Below the pieces are notes generated by a model. That model saw nothing but the letters and a program-made list of their open reading frames with translations. It did no database searches and had not been told where the DNA came from. This document shows positions 34,536-47,000 of a stretch of DNA of 64,000 nt, one piece after another; within the stretch, counting starts at the first letter, position 1, and each line of letters begins with the position of its first letter. The translations under genes and the position numbers were made by a program. This DNA is from Pseudevernia furfuracea (lineage: Eukaryota > Ascomycota > Lecanoromycetes > Lecanorales > Parmeliaceae). The stretch is taken from the NCBI GenBank assembly GCA_022315425.1, contig JAIUPT010000052.1, forward strand, positions 1 to 64,000, given 5' to 3'.

Positions 34536-37148
34536 CAGGCTGTTTGTCTCGCAGCGGTCTTGGGCCGTCTGCCTGGGTGTTGCTACCACCGCCCCAGCCC
34601 TCTCGCCCCTGGTCAAGGGTTCCTGCCTTCAGGTAGCTGCTCATGCTGCCTTGATGCTGAATGCACTCAGTTGCTGCTGCCGCACTCAGGGAATACGCTG
34701 CTTAGACGGCTGGACGGACTACCTAAGATCTGAGCGTTGTCTGCGCGTGCACAGGAACCTTCGGACCAGCGACTTCGATGGCTCCGTACAACATTTCCTT
34801 GTTGGACACTCAGTACAACGAGATCAAGGGTAAGCATACACAGCACATGTCATAACACGTTTGCGGGTACTCGTTCACCCACGTTTCCTACGAAGCTTTA
34901 CCCTGTCATTTTCACCTGCAGCTGGCATTGCCGCCAAGCAGAAACTACTCTGACCTTGACATCGTTCACTTCCTGACCAACGTGGAGTGCCTGGAGGGCC
35001 AGTTCGACACTTGGGGTACCTTCGGGTGAGTCAGTGTCCTCTCAACCTGCCTGGAAATTTTTTGGTTGGTGGCATACATACCAATCAGCTGCTCCCACTT
35101 GCTGCTGCACCCACATGCAATGGCAGCATATACCGTGCAAGTCTGGTCGTTAGCATGCCTTTGCACACTCACACCTTACATCACTGCACTGCAGGTTTGG
35201 GTTCATTGACAACCTGACCCTGGGAGGGCCCCACCCCCCTGGGTGCCCGTGCTGCCAACCTGACTGAGATGACCCGCCCCTTCATGGAGGAGATGCTCTC
35301 AACGAGCAGGGTCACGCTCTGTTCACGACCGCCAGGCTGGCAGCACCATCCCCTGCCCCCTGGTTGACTTTGATGGTGGCTTACAATGACTTCATGGCTG
35401 CTGCCTACGGTCTGGCTGATGGTGTCACTGTTGAGCAGCAGTACGGCTCAGCTTACCGGTATGCTTCTGACCCTCCTGTCCCTTCTCAACGCTTCACCAT
35501 TTGTACCCAGGTGCAACCACTGCAAATTGTCCTGATGCTGGGGCTGACTTCTCTGTGCACACTTTGTATGCATGCTGCATTTTGCAACACCATTGCCTGC
35601 AGTGCAGTTTCATCCTTCTCCTTGATGCAGTGCCAGTTCTATCCTTTTCCCTGGTGCAGTGCAGGTTTACCTTGTCCCTGTTGTGCCTTTGCTCCACCTT
35701 TTCCTACATTCTGCTGACCAGCCTTCTGTTGCTCTGCAGACCCATTCCTGAACGACCAGAACTTCGTGCTGTCAGTCCTCACTCTGGAGGAGCTTGGTGC
35801 CACCGGTAACAAGGGACTTGCTGGTCTGACCGGTAAACCCAGTTTCTGGCTAATGGCATTGCTGGACTGGCCACCTCTGCGCACTGCTCAGGCCACCGTA
35901 CAGCGCATGCTGCTGTGGCAGATGCGTGACTACATTGTTGAGCCTTTTGGCGAGACTGTGCAGCAAGTATTTGCTCGTGTGTCTGCTCTGCGTGACTCTC
36001 TTGGATGGACCTCAGGTAAGATTTGATTCTTTGTTTTCATCTTTGGCACCTATGCACATGGTAGCTAGCTAGCTGTTGATGTGATCACAGCATGCATCAT
36101 CTTTGCATTTCTGCTGTGTAGCTGCCATGTTACATCCCTAAGGTCTACATCAACCTTGCGTGTGTATTGCCATGTGGCATCCACTTGTGCCTACATAACC
36201 CTTTAGCAGTTCCCATCAATTCTCAGCAGTCTCCACATGAGATTTAGTGAGGCATAGCAGTGCTTGCTTTCCAACAGTCTCTGTTTGATGTCCTCAAATA
36301 GTCTCTGTCTGAGGCCAACAGTCTCCCAAGTGATTTCAATGCAGTGCTCCTGATCTTCTGTGATCTCTTTGCTGCAGTTCGATGACCAGGGTCTGGTCAA
36401 CACCGACGCCCGTACCATCGCAGTCCCAGACAGCTACGTCAACATCATCCCACTGATTTGTGCGCGGAACACCTTCTCACTACCCCCAGATGAACATCAA
36501 CATTCTGACCCTGGGCAACCCCGACGGTGTGGGTGCCTTCTTCCCCAATGCCTCATTGGTGCCATCAGCACCCCCACTGGCTTCGATGCAACTGCTGCTG
36601 GTACTGATGACTTCCCCAGCAGCCCCATGGTTGCCTTCCAGGTCAGGATGCCTTTCATTGCCTGCTTTGTGTTGCATCATTGTAGTTGCAGTTGTGGTTT
36701 GCAGCTGTGAGTTTGGACACTTTCCAGGTCAATTTGCCTTCGTTGCTTGCATTGTAGCTGCATTATAGGTGTAGTTGTGGGTGTGGTTGCTGTGTCAGTC
36801 TGCCTTCATTGCCTGCTTTGTATTTGCAGTTGTGGGCGTGGTGTGTTTGCTCTGCTTCTATTTGTGGCATTTTGCAGTTCACTTTCACTTGTGGATCCTC
36901 TGCTGTTTATATAGTCTCTCACAGCTGTGCTTTTGTACAGGAGACTGTTGAGGAGCTTGGGCACCATCATGGACCCCCTGACTGCTTCTGGCCCTGCCAC
37001 AGTGGTGGGTGAGTACGATCTCACTCAATCCCTGACTGGCCCTGCTGACGATGGCACAGCTTCCACCAGGGGTCTGGTCTACACCCCCAATTGCACCCCA
37101 AACAGCGCCACCACCACCACTGTCCCAGGTTGGCACCCCAGGAGGTGA
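34536..37148 (+). CDS. desiccation-related protein, ferritin-like (PCC13-62 family)
   Basis: Secreted or vacuolar ferritin-like protein related to the resurrection-plant PCC13-62 family. A hydrophobic leader exon (34536-34632, reading like a signal peptide with one frame change) is followed by MAPYNISLLDTQYNEIKG (34778-34829). NYSDLDIVHFLTNVECLEGQ and FDTWGTFG (34943-35026) form the first ferritin helix with its Glu. After the next intron come FGFIDNLTLGGP and, after frame changes, EMLNEQGHALF, whose E-x-x-H is the second helix metal motif, then YNDFMAAAYGLADGVTVEQQ (35380-35450). NDQNFVLSVLTLEELGATG and RMLLWQMRDYIVEPFGETV (35750-35960) follow. MNINILTLGNPDGVGAFFPN is in the exon 36376-36641. 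The last exon (36941-37148) ends VPGWHPRR and TGA. Indels near 35230, 35300, 35835 and 36460 break the frame. Domain order and length fit the family. Confidence 0.85.
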
Positions 37149-38486
37149 TTACACCTGGATGCTTGGCATAGATGATCTGATCTGACATGATTCAGAGATG
37201 ATCTGGTGACTGGAGGATGTGGGTAGAAGAATTATGTCATTATGCAGTGTTTGTTTGGTTTGTTACTTTCTTAGGGCGGTGCTTAAGTGTGCAAGGACTG
37301 TATTTGGAATTCATGCTGTGAAGGAGTGTGCGAGAGTGATGGTTGTTATGAGCTTGGTGCTTATATCTCTCGTGGGGCAGGCATATGTAAGTTGCCTTGT
37401 GGCGGCTGGCTTGTGCAGCATTGTGTTAGCTTTGAGTGTTCATTTGAATGCAGTTGAGCAAGGATTGATTTTCAATGCAGCTCAGAACGATCACTTATCT
37501 ATGGAATGAATTAGTTGCCCTTGTGGGCGGCTGGCTTGTGCAGCATTGTTTTAGCTTGAGTGTTCATTTGAATGCAGTTGAGCAAGGTATTGATTTTTAA
37601 TGCAGCTTGGAACGATCACTTGCCTATGGAATGAATTCAGAACTCATCAAACTTGTTATTGCGCATGCTTGTCCTATGCAGCTGATTTTCTTTTCTTTTT
37701 AGGCTTGGGCTTCTGATGCAAGCTTACTAGCTCAGTTACTGGCGCTAGCAATGCCTGCTACGATTGCTGTTCTGTCTACCTCTTATCCTCTACTACAGAC
37801 ATTGGGATGTGTATACCCTGTTCAAGGCCTTTGTACCTTCTTGTTTTGACTGCAAACCATTTTGATCAAGATCTTACACAAGCAGATGTAAACAAGTTTG
37901 TTTCACTTCTATTAAAGCTTCGATGTGCACAGCATTGCTGTCACAAACAATCACGTCTGCCTCATGTGGTCCCAAACGCATGTACCGCCGCTTGTTTACA
38001 GTATTGCTATCGCTGCATTCACGTCTGCCTTATGTGCTCATGAACGCAAGTAAGGCTCCGGCTTGGTCACTGAAGTCATCAGGTTTGCATAACACCACTG
38101 ACCTGACAACTCATCACTTTACAGACTTTTTTCCTTTTGGTAAACACCTTATTATATAGATCTTTCTGCCCTTTGCAAGCAGCAGTGACAGAAGGGAGTT
38201 GTGTCACGCTTGGACAGGAACGTTTTGCACTGCAAGAAAGCCAGCCAATGCTGGCAGTGCCTACAACAACTGTATGCTGTTCATCAGAAACATATCCTAA
38301 AGAACGCAGCACCTGTAGTGACATGATTGACACAAGCAGTAAGCGCTGCAATGTCAGTGCAGGAACAAAAGAAAATGCAAAAATGGCAAAAAACACAAGA
38401 ACTTTCATGAATAAATGAAACGCGATGTAACAGAACCAGCAATATGTGCCGGCTCATAGGATCAAACATCAGCTAGCTGACTGCAT
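37149..38486. other. convergent intergenic region
   Basis: This lies between the ends of the desiccation-related gene (+) and the MFS gene (-). Apart from the 123-base tandem duplication listed separately I see no coding signal. It should contain both 3' UTRs. Confidence 0.5.
37390..37634. repeat. 123-base tandem duplication in 3' flank
   Basis: Two copies start with AGTTGCC at 37390 and 37513 and share TTCATTTGAATGCAGTTGAG and GAACGATCACTT. They differ by several substitutions and indels. Confidence 0.9.
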
Positions 38487-41400
38487 CTATTTGTCAGGAA
38501 CAGGCAGTTTCACAAACACATATAGTAGCTGGGTCAACAAGGCAACAGCAGTCACAAGAGCAAAGGGCATGAACTGCTTCCCTGCCAGCTGCAGCTGTGC
38601 AGTTCCACCCCACACCAGACCAGCACCAGCGGGTCCTATTGCCCTCACAAAAGCTTGCTACCATCTGACCACACCCATTGACCTTCCCAAACGCATGCTT
38701 GGGAGATGCATTGTTGACTAGGATCATCGACCCACTGAACGCATTGCTGCGCCCATGCTTTTCAGGCCAAGAATCAAGCACAAAACCAGCTGTGCTGCGA
38801 CCACAGACCAGGAGAAGTAGTACGCCACAGGAATCAACAACACTGTTGGCGGCAGTGACTAACAAGCCTACTCTGCAACTGAAGCCAGCCCCATAGTTCC
38901 TTTGAAACCAGGGGTAGCCGTAGATTGCGTACCACATCAGGACCACACCACAGAAGAACCAGGGGAACAGCGAGCTGACTGGCCAGCAACCCAACACCTC
39001 CAATTGCAGGGGGTGCAGCAGCAAACAAAGGAGTCAATTCGTCCACAAAGTTATACAGGAAAGCAATGGAGCCGTACCTGCAGGCAATCAACAATCAGTG
39101 TTGTTTACACTACGCATCAAGTGATGCCTTCTGTGCATAACCTCCTGATTGATGGAAAGGAAATTACAGCAAGCAGCTGCACTGATAGACTTACTGGTGA
39201 CAGCAGGATACTGCTGTGCAAGCAGGCAGTCAGCAGGCATAACCACATCTGGCTTTGAAGGCACAAACAAGCGCCTATGCAAATCACAGCAACGACTGCA
39301 AAATTGACGCATGGGAAGCGCCGAATGCTGCAAAATCATACTCCCTCACATGCTGACTAGACCACTGTCATGACTTCTGCCAGCATGAGACAGAGCCAAG
39401 CAGTGGTCAAGCTGAGTTGCAACAAGGCTTACACCTGAACTGGGTTATGGGTTGTGGCATGGGGAAATATCGGAAGGCATTCATGGGAAAGCTGCCTTAC
39501 CCCAAAATGGTGAGCTGTACTTGTCTCTCTTTGTACCAGACACGCTGTCTATCTACTACTGCAGCCTCTCGTCTGCTTTGCTTCTGCTGACTAGGGCCTT
39601 GTGGCTGCAGCTCCTCGCTGTCAGCCATCAACAAAGCATGATCACTATCTGACTCATGCATCTGTGCATCCTGATCTGCCTGACTACACCCTGAGGCTGA
39701 GTTGGCATCCTGTAGATGACTCTGCTGGCCAGAAGGCACTACTGCTGCTGTTGGCATCTGCTCACTGCTGGGCTCAGTGCCCTGGCTGGCTGACATGGTG
39801 ACTAAGGTCTGTGGGACGAGCTCTACTCCTACTGTTCCCAGCCATTGGGGATAGCTCATCAATGGTGGCTGCTACTGAGCTCCATTTGCCAGGCTCAGCT
39901 GAGTGCATCTCCTCTGCCGAGTCAACCTCTTCTGACTTGGCGGGAAGGCTTCTTGGCGGGAGCTGCTGACAGATTTGACAGCTCACTACCTGTGACATGC
40001 CAGGCACATGTCAGGTGAGTAGTGATGACATGATACAGCGCAATCTATAGTGCTGCCGTGTACAATGCTAGGGACAATGTCACAGGATTAGAAAAGACCT
40101 AGCCAGGACTCCGCCAAATTAGTCGCATAATGATTGGAGTGCAGGGCTACATCAACACAGACTAATGTTGATGAAGAAGCTATGCCGGCATAGAATGCTG
40201 GCCTACCTGCTTCACTGGTTTGTCAGCTTTGCCTTTGCTTGTTGATGATCCTTGCTCCTCATCAGTTGACCCAGGCGGGCATACTTATTGGCTAATTTGC
40301 TGGGCAGGGTCTCCTTCATGAGAAAGATGCTGGACTGAAGCGCCAAGAATGAGATGAATGCTGCTGACAGGCATGGCAGGAGGAAAGGCCTACAAGAGCA
40401 GCCCCAGTAAAGGCTGTGAGGGTTCTGTTCAAATGCAGCATGCAGAGGCACACTGGCTAACAACCAATACAGACCAGATACGACCCCTGGTGCACACTTA
40501 TTCAAGGTTCAACATAGCAAAAGTCACAGCACTCTTCACATGCAAGGTTGTGTTAAGTCAGCAGCATACTAAAGGTGTTCAAGCCCTGGCTGGGTATAGG
40601 CTGACATGTACATGCAGGCCTGACAATGTAGAGTCCTCAGCCATCAGCTTGTGTTGCTATGTGGCAAGCATCACAGTTGTACCTGGTCTCAAAGAGCTGA
40701 CCAGGCTTACAGAGAGGAAAGCCTGAACCATATGCTTGGCAAGGCTGTGCCAAGCTCCTCCCAAAGATGGTCCTGCAACAACACCGTTGCGAAGTCACAC
40801 TTTCAAAATGCGCGCGCACGGAAAAGTACAAGAGTGCATTGCTGATGCCACCATGAGTAGGTCAAGCAGCTTGCATGTCTCCAGTGTACACAGGGAGCAC
40901 AGCAGCACATCACAGAAGAGCTGCTCACCAAGAATTGTGCCAAAGCCCCATGACAGACTGAGGTAGCCCAGAGCTAGAGCTTGTGTTGGCAAATCCATCG
41001 ACTCTCCTATCATTGACTTGAGGCAGCTGCACAGACACAGACCACATTCACAATGTGCACCCAGCTCAGATCATGATCGGCCATGTTCAGCAGCAGCAGC
41101 TGACTATCAAAGAGGAGATCTGATGTATGTCAGTGTGGGCCACACTTACCTGTGGCTGGGAGAGTTTCAGCCGCCACAACAAATGCTGGCCACAGCAGCT
41201 GTCCTGCTGGCGAAAACAAGCAAACCTTTGTGCAACCAACAACCAGCTGGTGTTGCAAGAGCAACTGCTGCCAGACCTCACTGACGCTTTGCAGAAGCAG
41301 GTAAGGAGACATGTAGGGACGGGCTCTTACCCAAAAGTGAAGTTGCAGAAGCCTCCAGACAGGCGGAGCAGCAAAGCTGATAGGTAGGTGGTAGACATGC

Positions 41401-41916
41401 CAAAGCCCAGGACAGATAAAAGACTGCTGATGTTGCTCATGATTACAATTGGCTGCAGCAGACAGGCTCAAGTCAGACCACTCAGAAATTGTGCTGCAAG
41501 GTGAAAAAGCATGCCAGATGAAGATGGAAGAAGAGATGTTGAGTGTACCCTGCGGCCATATGTGTCACTAAGGTAGCCTAGCAAGATGGAGGTGACGAAT
41601 TGCGCGGCACAGAAACTCGCTGCCTGCGAGCAACAGTCAATCGATATGATCACATTGGACCTGCATGACACACCTGCGTGAAAGAAGGTAGAAGACGACT
41701 TACCAGTATGCCTGTGAGCCTGCTAATCTGATATTGACTTGCAGCTGGACCAAGGAAGTCTTGCACCATGTAGACAGCTATGGTATATGGCATGGTGATT
41801 TGAGTTGCTTCATTCATTTGGCAAAAGCTGCAGGAGACAGGGATGTTATGTGAGAGTGGAGACGTGTGTATACAACGACTTTGGCAAGCGACAGCAACGT
41901 ACAAAATGGCTGTCAT
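38487..41916 (-). CDS. major facilitator superfamily transporter (ZIFL / Tpo1-like)
   Basis: Twelve-helix secondary transporter, probably a proton-coupled exporter of metals or organic molecules in the vacuolar or plasma membrane. The motif pattern resembles plant Zinc-Induced-Facilitator-Like proteins. Minus-strand order: PYTIAVYMVQDFLGPAASQY (about 41790-41732) in helix 1; AASFCAAQFVTSILLG in helix 2, followed by MFS signature A GYLSDTYGRR (about 41580-41551); VLGFGMSTTYLSALLLRLSG (about 41411-41350); LALGYLSLSWGFGTILG (about 40982-40930); then CLSAAFISFLALQSSIFLMK (about 40372-40313). An acidic, Ser-rich central loop follows (40005-39500). The C half includes GSIAFLYNFVDELTPLFAAA (about 39075-39015) and ILVNNASPKHAFGKVNG (about 38725-38675). 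The end reads VALLTQLLYVFVKLPVPDK with TAG at 38489-38487. Frame changes occur near 38930, 38840 and 38625. The first exon (ATG at 41914-41916) is uncertain. Confidence 0.82.
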
Positions 41917-42002
41917 CTGCCTCCAAGGAAGTTTTGTAGCAACTGTTGTCTCGCTGTCCTCGTTGTCCGATTTCCGCCTTTGTGTCCGTCGGTGACGTAA
42001 CC

Positions 42003-43419
42003 ATGGCTACTGCTGCAATTCTTCACAATACAAAGAGAAAAGCAGACAACGGCAGTAATGACTCCAGCGGAAGTCGTCAGGCCCCGAGGCCTGCCAATGT
42101 GAGGAACAGACATGCATGCGGGTTTGCAGGAAGCCGCACATTGCCTAAGCGCACAAGCCTAAGCGTGCGTTCCCGCTGTTTGGTCAATGACGTGATGCGA
42201 TGACTGATTTCATAAAGGTGTGATCCATGCATATTCGAAACCGGACTTGTTTGCATGCACCACTCTGCATCATAGCATCACACTGCTGCACAACAGACGT
42301 GTCTTGGCATCAGCGATGGCTGTAGAGCACCTGTGATCGGGAGACCAGCTGACGCTATTGTCTGCTTGTACGGATCCAAGCTTGCATGCCAACTCAATAA
42401 ACACCACGTGCTGCAGAGGTTTAGCCTTTGCGAGCAATAGCTGTTGGCACGTTTCTTCACAACTCTTCATTGGTCTGAGCACAGGTTTTTGCCCTTTTGC
42501 CCAGCGCACCTGGATAGCTCTCAATGAGAAGGGCGTCAAGTACACTCTGCATGAGGTGGCTATCAAAAAACCCCAAGACGGGCCTGTGGAACCAGCTTGA
42601 CGAAAAGCCAGAATGGTTTCTCAAGCTGAATCCCTTTGGGCAAAGTTCCAACCCTGGCGTACGGGGAAGGAGCGACTACACACAGTGTGTATGAAAGCAA
42701 CATCTGCAACGAATTTTTGGAGGATTACCACCCAGACCACCCCTTGTTTTCCACTCACCCAGTTCAAAAAGCTCGGGAGCGCACGTAAGTCACAATGATA
42801 CACCCTTTGCTTTTTTGCTGCTACCTAGGACAATGGGAAAGGTCCAACACCTGGTTGCCTGGCTAACTCCTCAGCATTGCTTGACATCCTGTTGAAGACC
42901 GGTCATGACCCGTGTAGGTCATGCTATGTCAACTACAGTTGCTGGCTTTACATTCTGTTTCATGTCAGGGAGCCAGACTCGGGTGTACGTGCTGCAGAAT
43001 CATCGATCACTTCAACAGCAAGTTTGTCCCTCTGTTCTAATCGAGTGCTGGTCCGGCAAGACAAAGGCCAGCAGCAAGAAGTGGCAAAAGAGATTCAAGA
43101 TCAGCTGCACTGGCTGGATCAACATGTAGACTCGAAGGGGCCGTACTTCATGGGTCAAGAGTTTTCAATGGTTGATATAGCGCTGCTGCCTTGGTTCATC
43201 AGGATTTTCATTTTGGAGCATTACAGAGGCTTTGGGCTTCCCAAGGATTGTCAGAAGCTTGCAGCATGGTCTGCAAGAGCCACCAAACGCCAGTCTGTCC
43301 AGGAGACTTTCACAGGTGCTGAGGGGTCCAAAGCTAGCTATGAGGACCAGTTACTGGAGCATTACAGTCGATATGCAGATGCTTCAGCAAATTCCACTAG
43401 TGCTCATGACTTCAGATGA
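42003..43419 (+). CDS. glutathione S-transferase, omega-like (Cys-type active site)
   Basis: Glutathione-dependent thiol transferase or dehydroascorbate reductase-like enzyme. The first exon has ATG at 42003 in a good context and reads MATAAILHNTKRKADNG, possibly a short targeting sequence. After an AG acceptor at 42484-42485 comes the thioredoxin-fold active site FCPFAQRTWIALNEKGVKY (42488-42545), with catalytic Cys in CPFAQR as in omega and lambda classes. LHEVAIK, then after a homopolymer slip LWNQLDEKPEWFLKLNPFG (about 42585-42640), VPTLAYGE and the SVYESNICNEFLEDYHPDHP-like SNAIL region follow. The helical domain has DHFNSKFVPLF (about 43000-43035), EIQDQLHWLDQHVDSKGPYF (43093-43150) and FSMVDIALLPWFIRIFILEH (43162-43220). 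It ends TSAHDFR with TGA at 43417-43419. Frameshifts near 42575, 42650 and 43040 all lie in or near short homopolymers. Confidence 0.88.
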
Positions 43420-44017
43420 TGCAACTTCTTTGCAGTCTTTGCAACAGCTTCTTGGCATCGTGACAAAGTATTAGGACCAACAGTGTCGCGTATCTACCAA
43501 AACAGGTTGCTGCGCAGACAATGTCAGCACCATCAAAGCTTCAAACCTGTCCCCTACCTGTTGCTCTATAACTTGCACCATGCATTGCATGAGAGGAGGA
43601 TACAGTCATCAATAGATAGTGTGGATAATTTACAAATGCTGTGCAACTTCCGCTAGTGCAGTGCAACCACAATATCGAGAACGCTGCTCATTTTCTGATA
43701 TGACATGAAGCTGCTTTGGCTGCTGTCTATACACTCCTTACAAACAGTACTAGGACAGTACACAAAGTCGGCATGCTGGCCATTTATTCACATCAAAACC
43801 ACGCACAGACCGGCTTTAAGCGTCAATCATGCAGGATGTCCAACTTCAGTCAATGAACTCAGTCCAGCCTACGTGTTCAATTTGCAATGCCCAACTCTGC
43901 ATCTTTCAAAACATTCTGTGTTCCAGCAGCTGTAGCATCAGAATCGAGCTCGAAAGTCTTCATGGAATACAAACTTCTGCCATAGAGTCATTGCCATGCA
44001 TGCTGCGTCATGACAAA
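43420..44017. other. convergent intergenic region
   Basis: No gene or repeat recognised between the GST stop and the P450 stop; presumably both 3' UTRs. Confidence 0.5.
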
Positions 44018-47000
44018 CTATGGAGAACTGTCATCGCAATGCTGTTCGTATGTGCAGCACATGATGCACACACTCAGGACGTCTACCGGCAAGGAATTCC
44101 TGTTCGAACAAGCTGACACAGTCAGCTTTGTGCTGCCACCTTCAATGTGATCAAAGAATTCAGCTGGGTATATAGTTGGTAAGTAAAGCCAGTTGGAGTC
44201 ATCTGACTTAGTCTTTCGGCGTGTCCACTCACAACTATAAAACAACACAACCATCAAATGAGTAAAAGAGCAAATGTCGTAAATTGCTTGTGACTTTGAG
44301 TACCAAACTCTGCATGGGTGCAGTACACCACGTCTACTGCATGCATGCTGTGCAAAAGCTGTCCTGACTGAGCAACCACACAACAAAGAAACCAAGGCAG
44401 GCACTTGATGGCTTGCCATCACAGTGCCAGCACAGCTTGAATGCAACGAAGCCTTGACAACAGGCAGTGCTGTACCAGCAGATGCTGCTGTGACTTAGCT
44501 GGATTGACCAACAGACTCCTGCAGACTATTCAAATAAATGTGATGTGCCAGCAGTGCAGGTGGTGCAGAAGCTGACCTGGTGCTCATGTTAGCCAGAAAG
44601 CAGATGATCTGGTTGACAGCATAGTCTTTGCCCACGCAGTAGTGAGGCCCATGCCAAAGGTGAGGAAGTTCTTCTGGTACTTGATGTCCTCCTTGCGGTC
44701 TGGGCTGAATCTGTCGGGGTCAAAGACTGAGGGGTTACTGAAACCTTGCATGTTGGCTGCCACGATGGAGGGCATGATGAGGGCGCCTTTGGGGGCAACG
44801 TAGTCTTCGGTTAGTCTGAAAGGCTTCTGCGCAATCTGCAGTGACACTAGAGCATGTTGAGGCTCTGTTGCATACTGACTACCCGCTATGACAATATGTG
44901 AGCAGTCTTGGGTATTGATGAGGCCAAGATCAGGCCCATGTCAGAACTGTTTATATTCAGGGAGCCAAATCCCACTTGAGTTATCTCTACAAATGTACCA
45001 AGTACTACCATACAATCTGAGCAGCCCTGGATGCTGATGTGGCTAAGAGGCTCATGTCAGAACCGTTTGAATGGGAATGCCAAGGCAGCCAAATTCTACT
45101 TGGCTTATCCCAGCAACAAGCCGTCTTGTAGCCAGTAAAACAGAGACTAGTGGTACAGATCTGTCAAGATCTGAGCACCATCACTACTGGTGGGTCCAGA
45201 TGACATGTGCATTGCCCTGTCAGGTGGTGACTATGCTTGCTCCAGTTGCAAGGCACCTTCTCAGTCAGCCTAAATCACTTCAGACAGAGGTCGGCGCCCC
45301 AGCAGTAGTGGTCCAAATGGTGGGGGGGGCAAGAGCATAACATGGAAAAGAGCCTTTTATTGGAGCAGGCATGACATCATCAGACAGGGCGATGCACACG
45401 TCAGCAGAAAGAAAGAAAAGAAGAGATTATGCTTTTCAGCAATTGTAAGGGAACCTCCTGAGGCGGCAGCCAGGAGGCACACGTCATCAGGATGAGAGGG
45501 GGCAGCAGGGGAAAAGGAAGGAGGGGATGAACGTACCTGGGGTACCATGGGGGGCGGGGGGACGGAACCGCAGCACCTCCTTAACCACCTGTCGGGTGTA
45601 CACCATCTCATTCAGCACCTCTCCAGTAATGGGTGCATTCAGGTCAGGCCGCAACCTCCTCTGCTCCTCCCTCACCTGTCATCAGCAGCATTTGTTGTAA
45701 GCTAGCAGGAAATTGCATGCGGGAAGCTGGGACAGCCAAGAGCTTCATGCATGCAACCTGGGTTGCAGGCATTTAAGGCTCCTTTCACAGTCCTTGGCCA
45801 ATCACACAATGCTAAAAGGTGGTATCATGCAGCTCCTTGTGACCTATGCCATGCATCCTATGATGAAAAGGCTCATACACTTACAAAAACAGCAATGATG
45901 CTGCGTACATGCTGGACGACAGGCTGCATGTACTATCTGGGACAAGTGTGGTCATGCAACAGCACTGGCTCCACACAGCAGTCAAAAGAGAGAGTACCTC
46001 AGTGCACATGGCAATGGAATCTTATGCTGCAATGCTTGAAGCTGCCAGTGCATTGAGTCTGAAACTCCTTGGCTAACTCAACAAAGGATAACATAACACC
46101 TCCCCCCCCGCTCAAAAGGTAGCCTGATTTATGTGAGAGAGCCCATGAAGGCCTCTTGCTGACCAGAGTCACCAGGTGCACAAAGCCCTTACCTTCTGAG
46201 CACATCTGGGTAGTCAGCCATAAGCACTGTGACCCAAACCACAGCAGAGGTGGTGGCATCCTGGCTGGCAAACAGGAAGTCCATGACAGTGTCGGGCCAT
46301 TGCTCTGTCAGTGGGTGTGCCCAGCTGCAGCCACCTTCTGCTCCTCTGCCTCTTTCATCTCTTCCAGGCAGCGCTGGGCCCAGAAGTCCATCAGGCAGCG
46401 AGGGGAGTTGCCCTCCTGCTATGCCGAAAGACACTTTAGTCAAAGTGAAGATAGTGTGGAAGCTGGGCTAGCTGCAGGGCTAATGCCTTGGCTGCATAGT
46501 CACGATACACATGTGGTATGCCTTGTGATGCATTGCTGTATGCTAGGCCTTGTGGTACATTGCTGTATGCTAGAGCTTGAACACGGCTTGCTAATGGCCC
46601 TCAAAGCAAGTAATATTTTGACTTCAGCAGCGGGGTACATACCCTGGACATTTGCAATTAATGCAGAGACAGCAATATTGCAATTTTGACATGACCTTAC
46701 CTCATGGAAGCCTTACTGCGGGGCTGCAGCCTTCTCCATAAATCCAAGATATACAAGCCCCCTGCTTTCCCTTCCACACTGCAGTGTACCTGGAACGCAG
46801 ATAGGCAGCGCCGAAGCCCTCCCGTCATGTGCAGAACGCCTTGCCAAACTTCTCTATTTCTTCCTTGCTCTCGAAGTATGGCCCAGCAAAAACAGACCGG
46901 GAGGTTGCAACATTGAGATCCCTGGAGGCAGTAGAAAAGTCTTGCTCACTCTGTGTCAATGGCTGCCAGGTGACTGAAGATGACAAACAAACCTCTTAAC

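Noticed and set aside
34282..34833. 183-residue plus-strand open frame as a gene
   Set aside because: Its end overlaps the first exon of the desiccation-related gene in a different frame from MAPYNISLLDTQYNEIKG, so it is a shadow.
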